Below, in pieces: positions 34,440 to 41,640 of a stretch of DNA of 64,000 nt. Below the pieces are notes generated by a model. The model saw only the letters and a program-made list of their open reading frames with translations, was not told the DNA's origin and did not search any database. Position 1 is the first letter of the stretch. Each line of letters opens with the position of its first letter. Position numbers and translations under genes: made by a program. The DNA comes from Palsa-360 sp963710315 (GTDB lineage: Bacteria; Acidobacteriota; Terriglobia; Acidiferrales; UBA7541), in contig CAVPZW010000007.1 in assembly GCA_963710315.1 (NCBI GenBank), positions 1 through 64,000 on the forward strand. The letters are read 5' to 3'.

Positions 34440-35541
34440 ATGGGATTCGCCAGGGCATGGAAGTTGTTGCCGGCTGCAATATGCATCCTCATGATATCTT
34501 CCAGCGCGGTGGCGCAATGTTTGGAACGGGATAATTTCACTTATTGTCCCGATACGGACACGATGTATATCCTTACTGAAAAATCTTTGGAGGCATTTCA
34601 AGTCTCCGCACAGAAGATCAACTGGCGAATCGAATTTCCCAAGGGAACGATTGTAAATTCGGAAGTTGCCGCGACAGCGGATGTGGTGGCGTTTGTCGAA
34701 CAATCAACATCCTTCCACAATAAGAGGTTATCAGGCGGCCAGTGGTTCACCCGTATGGGCGATTGAAACGCCCAGAACGGAAAGGCTGAGTTCACTCGGT
34801 GAATACATTTTTGCGGACACCTCTGAGCCGGAGGGCATGTTCACGATCGCTGCCAAAACTGGACAAATCGTCCGGAAGGGTAGCCTGGGCAACTCTGATT
34901 TCGTCAGATTTTTTGCCCCCTCAAGAGAGCTGCTGCTTACGAATCTTTTTGCCATGGACGTGGTCTCTGGCAGGGTCTTGAAGCGCTGGCCGAAGGATTG
35001 GCGCGTCGTTGAAGCCGCCGTGAGCGGCGATCTGACTATGATTGGAACCGAGTCGGCCTGGCCCCATCACGAAACGCTGGCGGTTTATTCCGGGGCCGAC
35101 TACAAATTATTGTGGACGCGGCGGGACGCGAAAGAGCCGATCGTTGCGGGGATTGCCGCCGAGGACGACAAGATGCTGGTGGCCACGTATAAGAGCGAGG
35201 AGATGTTCCATTCCGGGATCGCACACTTGGAAATGATGGCCGCGAGAACGGGCAAGCCTATCTGGACGAAACAAATCCGGGCCGACTACATGCTGCTGGA
35301 CACGCCCGTGGCGCTGGCAGAGGGCGCGGCGATCTTTTTCCTGGACGACACTGCGGATTCCAGCGTGGTGCAGGAGTTTGACGTGGATACGGGTGCGCCG
35401 AAATGGACGGTACACACCGATCGCAGGCTGGTGGATGGCGTGATTTGCTCGGGCGGGCGCTGCTTTATCGGCTCGGATGGCGGCGAGATTGCCGAGATCG
35501 ATGCGCGAACTGGAGAGGTGCGGTGGCTGGCGATTCAGTAG
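34440..35541 (+). CDS. Exported beta-propeller (PQQ-like repeat) protein, frameshifted
   Basis: The N-terminus has a signal peptide (MGFARAWKLLPAAICILMIS). It continues in one frame to VAATADVVAFVEQS, then in the next frame from TIRGYQAASGSPVWAI to the end (ARTGEVRWLAIQ). A +1 insertion near 34712 separates the two parts. Repeating strands with W-aromatic closure (GSPVWAIE; GKPIWTKQ; GAPKWTVH; GEVRWLAI) are characteristic of PQQ-type propeller blades. Total about 367 residues. It is probably a chromosomal, periplasmic protein rather than a phage one. Confidence 0.65.
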
Positions 35542-35668
35542 GAATAACGACTGAGAACGGCGTGTCGTTCAAATTGCGGCCGTTTACTCCGTCGCTGCTT
35601 CAGGATACATGGCTGCTGAACTGGAATGGAAATAGAATTTATCTGGGCGATGGTTTGCCCATTGGCGA

Positions 35669-36064
35669 TCAGTAGATAGTCAGGACTGGAGGTGGGTCGG
35701 TGGAAACTGTAACTGAATCCGGCAAATCGAATTTGCACTCCGTTTGGGTGGAGTGCGAAGGCGGGTCTCTCAGCACGAAGTGGTACGTGATCTCCATCCC
35801 CTGATTTTCACCGCTCTGGAATTTCCACTTCTTCAGATTATCTTCCGCCGCTTGAAGGAATAATGGGTGCCCCGACTTTCTAATCGGAATGGAGACGCTC
35901 CCATCGGGACTGATGTGAGCTACCAGCACCACATTCCCTTGAATTCGCGCTTGGCGCGCTCGCGGCGGATATGCCAAAGACTCGACATGGATCGGCAAGC
36001 GCGGTTGGGTTTGCGGGGATACGGTCAGGAATAAGAGCGCCATCAGCAATGCGCGTGCGGGCAT
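35669..36064 (-). CDS. Exported protein with TonB C-terminal-like domain
   Basis: The 131-residue product has a signal peptide (MPARALLMALLFLTVSPQTQ). A compact domain follows, with YPPRARQARIQGNVVLVAHI, SPDGSVSIPIRKSGHPLFL and KKWKFQSGENQGMEITYHF. That pattern is typical of the TonB C-terminal fold (the G-x-V-x-V strand, then L...A...W.F). It lacks the N-terminal anchor and proline spacer of a true TonB, so it is a TonB-like periplasmic protein. It is on the - strand between phage genes. Confidence 0.75.
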   Translation of the reverse strand: MPARALLMALLFLTVSPQTQPRLPIHVESLAYPPRARQARIQGNVVLVAHISPDGSVSIPIRKSGHPLFLQAAEDNLKKWKFQSGENQGMEITYHFVLRDPPSHSTQTECKFDLPDSVTVSTDPPPVLTIY

Positions 36065-36179
36065 GAGTCAGCCTCCAGCGGATTTCGTTTCTGTTCGATT
36101 TTAATGCACATGGGGCGCTGCGCAGGCATTTGAATTTTGTGGATGCGGGAAAGTCGCGGGGAGATTGACGGAAGTCAAA

Positions 36180-36205
36180 GGCAGACAGGCTGAAGCCTGT
36201 CCTAC
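36180..36205. repeat. Single REP-like palindrome
   Basis: GGCAGACAGGCTGAAGCCTG plus TCCTACT, 8 bases before the start of the next gene. Confidence 0.85.
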
Positions 36206-36213
36206 TTAAAACC

Positions 36214-36753
36214 ATGCTGAAAATTGGACAACTTGCGCAGATCAAGAGCGACTCGCCGTACGTGTATGAGGCGCTGACGCAGCTCGTGAACGGAGTGAAT
36301 TCGGTGGGGCGCTCCACTGGTGTCGATCCGTCGGGATCGATTGCGGCGCCTTCGCCGATTGGCAGCTTGAGCGTGGTGGCGCAGGACGGAATTTTTGATT
36401 TGGCGATCACCGATAATTCCACTTTGAATCGTGGGATTTTTTATTTTGCGGAATCGGACGTGACGCCGGCGTTCAGCAGCCCCTACGTGCACTTCATGGG
36501 CAGCTCGCGCAACCTGCGTGTGTCCATGGGCAACCAAACGCTGTACTGGCGCGCCTATTCGCAATATCTCGGATCGGACACATCCGAGCCGGTGGCGTTT
36601 GGCACTCCGCCCACGGCTGTGGTTGGAGGCGGCACGGCCACGGGGCCGGCGCTGCAAGCTTCCAGCGGGAGCGGCACGGCTTCGGGCAGCGAAGGCGGAT
36701 CGGGATTTGGGTTGGTTACGCAGAGCACTTCGGGGCCGGTGATTTTGCGGTAG
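36214..36753 (+). CDS. Phage structural protein, unknown
   Basis: The 179-residue product begins MLKIGQLAQIKSDSPYVYEA. A beta-rich middle (VVAQDGIFDLAITDNSTLNR; RNLRVSMGNQTLYWRAYSQY) is followed by a Gly/Ser/Thr-rich tail with low complexity (GTATGPALQASSGSGTASGS). The profile fits a fibre- or tail-associated protein. No named family is recognised. Confidence 0.5.
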   Translation: MLKIGQLAQIKSDSPYVYEALTQLVNGVNSVGRSTGVDPSGSIAAPSPIGSLSVVAQDGIFDLAITDNSTLNRGIFYFAESDVTPAFSSPYVHFMGSSRNLRVSMGNQTLYWRAYSQYLGSDTSEPVAFGTPPTAVVGGGTATGPALQASSGSGTASGSEGGSGFGLVTQSTSGPVILR

Positions 36754-36767
36754 GCGCGTAAAAATCT

Positions 36768-37033
36768 TTAACACAGAGGACACAGAGGGCACGGAGAAAA
36801 CCTCAAGGAGATCTTTTGTTTGGGGATTGTTTGGTGTTATGTGGTGCGGGCTTCAGCCTGCACGGGTTTGACTTGCTATGAATCAACGTTGGTGGATTGA
36901 GTTGACGAAAATCCACAGGCTGAAGCCTGTGCTACGTAAACCTCCCGGCTTGGCGTTATTTATTGAGTTGTAAGTCTTCTCAGGTTTTTCTTTTCTCTGC
37001 TTTTGGTTTTCTCTGCGTTCTCTGTGTTAAGCA
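36768..37033. repeat. ACACAGAGGACAC-family inverted repeat around a REP pair, in a gene-free gap
   Basis: Left arm TTAACACAGAGGACACAGAG plus GGCACGGAGAAAACCTC. Right arm GCTTTTGGTTTTCTCTGCG, TTCTCTGTGTTAAGC. The REP pair lies between the arms. No gene is seen from 36754 to 37071. Confidence 0.7.
36840..36937. repeat. REP-like inverted pair
   Basis: GTGGTGCGGGCTTCAGCCTG on the left and CCACAGGCTGAAGCCTGTGC plus TACG on the right. Confidence 0.87.
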
Positions 37034-37071
37034 TTTGAATTTTCCACGCTACCCGCACTGAGAAATGATGG

Positions 37072-37615
37072 ATGCGCATACGCGAATACACTCCGGCGGA
37101 TTTTGACGCGCTGCGGCGCATGCACGCCGCGCAGGGATTTGGATATCCGCTGCCCGATTTGGACAGCCCGCTGTTTGTCTCGAAGCTGGTGCTTGAGGAC
37201 GATGCGGAGGATTGCGATCTTGTGAATGACGCGGGCGCGGATCCCAGCGAAGGCGATCGAAGCATGAGCAGCAGGGAAGCGCGCGATGGGGAAGACGCCG
37301 GCAGGGAAGAGGCGCGTGGCGATTCCCTCCCCGAACGATCGAGCGGCGCCCGGCCGAAGCGCATCGCCATGGCGGTGCTGCTGCGGCTCACGGCGGAAGC
37401 GTATCTGCTGCACGATCCCGCCGCCGGCACGCCTCGATTGCGCTGGCAACGATTGCTAGCGCTGCACGAAGCGGCGCGCAAGAGCGCTCGAAGAGCGCGG
37501 CCTCGACGATGTGCAGGCGTTTCTGCCGCCGCGCGTTTCGCGCGCTTTTGGTCGGCGGCTGTCGCGGCTGGGCTGGACGCGCGATCCGTGGGATTGCTTT
37601 TCGCAGCGGGTTTAA
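37072..37615 (+). CDS. GNAT-type acetyltransferase-like protein, frameshifted
   Basis: The N-terminus (MRIREYTPADFDALRRMHAA) is the typical opening strand and helix of a GNAT domain. An acidic insertion follows, then RIAMAVLLRLTAEAYLLHD. After LRWQRLLALHEAARKSA the frame is lost by a +1 shift near 37485. The next frame supplies ALEERGLDDVQAFLPPRV and RLSRLGWTRDPWDCFSQRV, ending at a TAA at 37613-37615. The acetyl-CoA loop is not obvious. An LEERG-type C-terminus is common in these phage-associated GNAT-like genes. Confidence 0.5.
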
Positions 37616-37643
37616 AGAGAGCAACTGTTTGTGGCGAGATTTT

Positions 37644-37720
37644 TGTGGCATAGGCTTCAGCCTGTGCGCTCTTAAACCTTGCAAGGACAAAAACCGCACA
37701 GGCTGAAGCCTATGCCACGT
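37644..37720. repeat. REP-like inverted pair
   Basis: GTGGCATAGGCTTCAGCCTG on the left and CGCACAGGCTGAAGCCTATG plus CCACGT on the right, short spacer. Confidence 0.88.
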
Positions 37721-37783
37721 AAAGCAGCGCATTCATGCAGTTCACGAATTACAAATCACGACTCACGAATCACGGAGGTCTCC

Positions 37784-38329
37784 ATGGGACGCGGCGCACA
37801 AGCACAAACACAGCAAAATATCGATCAGCAACTCACTTCGCAAAACGCGATGAACCAGCAAATCTACGGATCGAGCCAAGCGCTCGGTTCGCAAGCGGCC
37901 GGCGGCTATCAAAACATGCTGGCGAATCCCGGCTACTCACAGGCACAACAGTCGGCGATCACCGGCTTGTCGCAGTCGGCGCTGTCTTCGTCGTTTGACG
38001 CGCTGGCGCAAAATGCCGCCAACCGCGCCGCGCGCACGAATAACTCAGCCGGTTACGGCGAGCTGATCGACTCGCTGGCGCGCACGCAGGGACAGGACTC
38101 GGCCAACCTCGCGCAGCAAAACCAAATCGCGTTCGCCAACGCCTCGCGCTCGGACACGCAATCGGCGCTGGCAGGACTTTCCGGCTTGTACGGCACCGAT
38201 GCAAATCTGCTTGGGCGGGCCATCGGAGTCCCCGCGCAATTGCTCGACGCCAGCGCGCGCAACGCGGCGTCCAGCGGATTCAGCCTGGGCTTTGGACCTG
38301 GTGGGTTGTCGTTTGGGCTGAAGAGCTAG
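37784..38329 (+). CDS. Phage internal/virion protein, Gln/Ser/Ala-rich
   Basis: The 181-residue product uses the ATG at 37784 (GGAGG 6-7 bases upstream). It starts MGRGAQAQTQQNIDQQLTSQ and is a long, low-complexity helical protein rich in Gln, Ser, Asn and Ala, with a Gly-rich end (FSLGFGPGGLSFGLKS). Such composition is common in ejected internal or pilot proteins of short-tailed phages. No motif proves it. Confidence 0.5.
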   Translation: MGRGAQAQTQQNIDQQLTSQNAMNQQIYGSSQALGSQAAGGYQNMLANPGYSQAQQSAITGLSQSALSSSFDALAQNAANRAARTNNSAGYGELIDSLARTQGQDSANLAQQNQIAFANASRSDTQSALAGLSGLYGTDANLLGRAIGVPAQLLDASARNAASSGFSLGFGPGGLSFGLKS

Positions 38330-38344
38330 CGCGCGCTGCGCGCC

Positions 38345-38433
38345 TGTGGCATAGGCTTCAGCCTGTGGCCTTTTGTCCTGGCACATTGCATCGCGCACGA
38401 ACACGAAGCCGCAGGCTGAAGCCTATGCCACGT
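38345..38433. repeat. REP-like inverted pair
   Basis: GTGGCATAGGCTTCAGCCTG on the left and GCCGCAGGCTGAAGCCTATG plus CCACGT on the right. Confidence 0.87.
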
Positions 38434-38470
38434 AAACCTCTTCCTCACTGTTCATTTGCGGCGATTCTGC

Positions 38471-38560
38471 CAGGGCAGGATTCAGCTTGTTTTCTTTTTG
38501 TTACATTTTCGTTGCACCGCAATCACAATCAAAACCGGACAGGCTGAAGCCTGTCCTACT
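38471..38560. repeat. REP-like inverted pair (degenerate left arm)
   Basis: GGGCAGGATTCAGCTTG on the left and CGGACAGGCTGAAGCCTGTC plus CTACT on the right. Confidence 0.8.
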
Positions 38561-38583
38561 CAAAACTCCGGGCCCACACTCAC

Positions 38584-38829
38584 ATGAACCCCTACTGGAT
38601 CGTCGTCGGATTTCCTTCATGCCTGCAATTATTTTTCTTTATTCGATGGTTGCACCGCCGCACACGCGACGATGAAATTCGCCGCGCCTTCATTCGCGAC
38701 ATGGCTCTCAATCACCTTCCGCATCTCTACCACGGTTTGCGCCAGATCGCCGGCCACCTGGGCATCGAGCTCAAGGACCCGCCGCCTGTGCAGTTTCTTG
38801 AGCTGAATGGCGGGGAACGAAAACGGTGA
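38584..38829 (+). CDS. Small membrane-anchored phage protein
   Basis: The 81-residue product has one N-terminal hydrophobic segment (YWIVVGFPSCLQLFFFI) followed by a basic, helical cytoplasmic-type part (RWLHRRTRDDEIRRAFIRD) and a short C-terminal helix. Unknown function. It lies with the lysis-type genes. Confidence 0.5.
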   Translation: MNPYWIVVGFPSCLQLFFFIRWLHRRTRDDEIRRAFIRDMALNHLPHLYHGLRQIAGHLGIELKDPPPVQFLELNGGERKR

Positions 38830-39005
38830 TTCGTGACTCGTGATTTGTGATTCGTGAAAACCGTATTTGTATTTTTCGCGCGTTGCGAACATTGCGTTGC
38901 GAATTAGAAATCATTTGCCGATGCCCATACGTCCGTGCCATGCGATCCGTGGCTAAGCGATCGCCAGTCACGCTTTTGTCTTCACGAATCACGAGTCACG
39001 CCTAC

Positions 39006-39467
39006 ATGCCAGACACCGTCCATCCCGAAGTCATCGAACTCGCGCGTCAAATTGCGACCGAGCACTCGCTCGACCCGGCCCTGGTCTGCGCCGTCATCGA
39101 GCAGGAGTCCGCGTGGAATCCCTGGGCCGTGCGCTACGAGCCGGGATTTTTGTCACGCTACGTTGCTCCGCTCTATACCGCTGGAAAACTGAGCGCCACC
39201 GAGGCCTACACGCGCTCGATGTCCTGGGGACTCATGCAAGTGATGGGGCAGGTTGCGCGCGAATTCGGATTCAAGGAAGCATCGCTCGCCGAGCTGTGCG
39301 AGCCGGCCGCCGGGATCGAGTTTGGATGCCGCGTGCTCTCCGCCAGGCTGGCTAAGGCGAAAGGCGATGTTCCCGCCGCGCTGCTGGCATGGAATGGAGG
39401 CGCCGACATCAACTACGCTGCGGAAGTCCTGGCCCGCAAGCGAAATTATTCGTCGCGCGCCGTGTGA
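39006..39467 (+). CDS. Lytic transglycosylase-like endolysin (SLT fold)
   Basis: The 153-residue product has an SLT/goose-lysozyme-like core: LVCAVIEQESAWNPWAVRYE, with the likely catalytic Glu in EQES, then SWGLMQVMGQVAREFG and a C-terminal LLAWNGG. These are the ES, GLMQ and N-G signatures of lytic transglycosylases, which cleave the glycan chain. No signal peptide is seen, so a phage endolysin acting after a holin is more likely than a secreted host enzyme. Confidence 0.85.
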   Translation: MPDTVHPEVIELARQIATEHSLDPALVCAVIEQESAWNPWAVRYEPGFLSRYVAPLYTAGKLSATEAYTRSMSWGLMQVMGQVAREFGFKEASLAELCEPAAGIEFGCRVLSARLAKAKGDVPAALLAWNGGADINYAAEVLARKRNYSSRAV

Positions 39468-39756
39468 GAAAATGCGATACATGAGTTGTGATTCGTAATT
39501 TGTGATTCGTGAGTCGCAAAATCCTTGGCTAACATGGCTGCTCGAATTGACGCCGACAATCTCTGCGGCACAATCTGCGAACCACCATTCGCGGCTTGCG
39601 GTTGCATTTTCATGATTCACAACTCGCAAAACTAGTATCGCGAATTTCAAATCTCAAATTTGCAAAGTCGGAGCTGCAGTCTCACGTTTTCAATCCGAAC
39701 TTTCATTTGCCGTAAATCTCAAATCGCAAATCCAAAATCTCACTTTGCCGCCCCCA
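39468..39756. other. Gap with GTGATTCGTGA- and TTTGAAATT-type repeats
   Basis: Contains TTGTGATTCGTAATTTGTG-like and AATTTCAAATCTCAAATTTG-like low-complexity sequence. No gene is seen. Confidence 0.5.
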
Positions 39757-40356
39757 ATGAAACCAACCCTCCGCATCATCGTACTCATCACCGCAGCGAT
39801 CGCCGTCGCTCTCCTCGTGAACGCCTGGCATTCCGCGCGGCACGATTCTCAGCAACTGTCCGCCACGCTGGCGACGCAGAACACCGCGATGCAGCAAGCC
39901 GCCGATCGCGAAAAACAACGGGATTCGCAACTGGCCGCCGCTATCGCCACCATTCAAGCGCAAAAACAGGCTGTCAAAACGCCGCAACAGGCCTCCAAAC
40001 AACTAGTATCGGTCTTGCCGCCTCTGCCTATCCCCGTTACCATTTACGATCCCGATTTGTCCGTCCCGCTACCGCCCGGCGAAACACCTTCCACCACTCT
40101 TTCGATCCCGCAACCTGATCTCGTGCCGCTGTACAACGAATTGCAAGATTGCCGCGCAAGCCAGCTCCAAAGTGACGCGCTGCAAAAAGATTTGTCTGAC
40201 GAAAAAAACCGCACTACATCGCTAGAACACGAACGTGACGCAGCCGTGGCGGCCGCCCACGGCGGAGCATTCTTCACGCGCCTCAAGCGAGCCGCCAAAT
40301 GGTTTGCCATCGGCGTGGCAGCTGGTGCCGCAGTTGCGGCAGTCGCCCGCCACTAG
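39757..40356 (+). CDS. Spanin-like (Rz-type) membrane protein
   Basis: The 199-residue product starts MKPTLRIIVLITAAIAVALL, an N-terminal membrane anchor. A long Ala/Gln-rich helical rod follows (HDSQQLSATLATQNTAMQQA, QAADREKQRDSQLAAAIATI), then a proline-rich middle (VLPPLPIPVTIYDPD) and a second coiled part (LQDCRASQLQSDALQKDLSD). It ends in a hydrophobic tail (KWFAIGVAAGAAVAAVAR). N-terminal anchoring, a periplasmic coiled coil and position next to the endolysin fit an i-spanin, which joins the outer and inner membranes at lysis. The call is inferential. Confidence 0.5.
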   Translation: MKPTLRIIVLITAAIAVALLVNAWHSARHDSQQLSATLATQNTAMQQAADREKQRDSQLAAAIATIQAQKQAVKTPQQASKQLVSVLPPLPIPVTIYDPDLSVPLPPGETPSTTLSIPQPDLVPLYNELQDCRASQLQSDALQKDLSDEKNRTTSLEHERDAAVAAAHGGAFFTRLKRAAKWFAIGVAAGAAVAAVARH

Positions 40357-40450
40357 AGCTTGTCCGACGGAATGCAAACTCAGGCATACGCAATATTCCT
40401 GCGAACTCAAATATTAGTGATAATGAGTAGGCAATCTTTCTGAAGCGATT

Positions 40451-40684
40451 TTAAGGGTCAGTCGGAGAGTCGGAAGCAAGCGCCAGACCAAGCATTGGCG
40501 CAGAACCTACAACCAGATCTGCCCGAGCCACTGTTTCTTGAGTTTCAACCACACCAGCCGCGAAAGCTGCAAAGTCATCGAAAGTGCTTCGCCGCGAGGT
40601 GCGGGGCAGGACTCGGCCCATAGTCCTGTCGATGAAGCAAAGATTGATCGGCGCTTTTCCATCGCCAGAGGTAAAATCGTGCAC
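40451..40684 (-). CDS. Possible small reverse-strand gene at the phage boundary
   Basis: A 77-codon frame starting at a GTG encodes INLCFIDRTMGRVLPRTSRR followed by FDDFAAFAAGVVETQET and ADLVVGSAPMLGLALASDS. Codon structure is protein-like and it starts just before the phage-chromosome junction, but I do not recognise it and there is no clear ribosome-binding site. It may be a remnant. Confidence 0.3.
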   Translation of the reverse strand: MHDFTSGDGKAPINLCFIDRTMGRVLPRTSRRSTFDDFAAFAAGVVETQETVARADLVVGSAPMLGLALASDSPTDP

Positions 40685-40691
40685 TAGCCGC

Positions 40692-40720
40692 TTGACAATA
40701 ACAGTCCTATAAGCTATATT
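40692..40720 (+). promoter_or_regulatory. Near-consensus sigma-70 promoter facing into dsbA 3' end
   Basis: TTGACA (40692-40697), a 17-base spacer and TATATT (40715-40720). It points rightward, into the end of the oppositely oriented DsbA-family gene. The transcript would be antisense or very short. An ATG at 40721 opens only a 7-codon frame. Confidence 0.5.
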
Positions 40721-40733
40721 ATGTTTATTGTAA

Positions 40734-41627
40734 TTACTGAATAAAGGCTAAGGATTGCTCTATTAAGGATTTATCGGGGCCTACTACTCGGCGGCCGTTT
40801 ACGAAGGTTGTTGGTGTGGCTGTGATGGTTAGGGTGTGGCCTTCTTCCATTGTTTCCTTTATTTGAGTGGCTATTTCTGGGTTTGCCATGCAGGTTCGGA
40901 AGGATTCTGCGTTTAAGCCCTGCTGGGCTGCTAGGTCTTGCATCTTATCCCATACATTTGAGGGGCTGATTACGTCTTGGGCGTCGAAGATGGCGTCGTG
41001 GATTTTCCAGAAGGCGGCTGGATTTTGCTCGTAGGCGCATTGGCTAGCGATTGCTGCGGTCATGGCCCAGGGGTGAATGTTGGTCAGTGGGTAGTGTTTG
41101 AAGACCAAGCGGACTTCTGGGTGTTGCGGCAAGAACTCTCTGAGGACCAAGTCGAGTTGGCGGCATGATGGGCACTCGAAATCGGCGAACTCGAAGAGGG
41201 TAATCTTGGCGTTTTCGGGGCCCATGGATGGGGATTTGCCGACGTGAAGCTTGGAACGGTTCTCCGCGAAGGGGTCTACGGACATATCGGTTATGTCTCC
41301 CCTTAAGAGGAAGTTACCAGACTTTGAGACATAGACCACGGCGGTGTCGGATTGCCCGCCCATTGATACGGTTACGGGGAGTTCCTGAAGTTCGGGGATG
41401 GGCGTGGGCTTAGAGGGGCCGACTTTGACATCGAAGGCTGGGCCCCAGGCGTATAGATTTCTCAGATACTTCTCGACGCGGGCCTCGACTGTTCCTGGTT
41501 TGGCGGCCGACGATTCGGCGGGTTTCGGGGCTGGGGACTTGTCCTTGGCTGGAGCCGTTTGAGCTAGCGTCGGAAGCTGGAACATAGTCAGCAACAAGAG
41601 GGTGAACAAAATCAGTTTTCTCAGCAC
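40734..41627 (-). CDS. DsbA-family thioredoxin-fold disulfide oxidoreductase, exported
   Basis: The 297-residue protein has a signal peptide (MLRKLILFTLLLLTMFQLPT, then LAQ) and a Lys/Pro/Ala-rich linker. A DsbA-like domain carries the active-site CPSC at residues 152-155 in FEFADFECPSCRQLDLVL and the cis-Pro region in ITATPTTFVNG. It probably oxidises or isomerises disulfides in the periplasm. It lies next to nadE and reads toward the phage region. Confidence 0.85.
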   Translation of the reverse strand: MLRKLILFTLLLLTMFQLPTLAQTAPAKDKSPAPKPAESSAAKPGTVEARVEKYLRNLYAWGPAFDVKVGPSKPTPIPELQELPVTVSMGGQSDTAVVYVSKSGNFLLRGDITDMSVDPFAENRSKLHVGKSPSMGPENAKITLFEFADFECPSCRQLDLVLREFLPQHPEVRLVFKHYPLTNIHPWAMTAAIASQCAYEQNPAAFWKIHDAIFDAQDVISPSNVWDKMQDLAAQQGLNAESFRTCMANPEIATQIKETMEEGHTLTITATPTTFVNGRRVVGPDKSLIEQSLAFIQ

Positions 41628-41640
41628 GGTGAAACTCCTC

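Noticed and set aside
4871..38560. CRISPR array from the many near-identical short repeats
   Set aside because: Repeats are far apart, palindromic, mostly paired and lie at gene junctions. There are no regular spacers and no cas genes.
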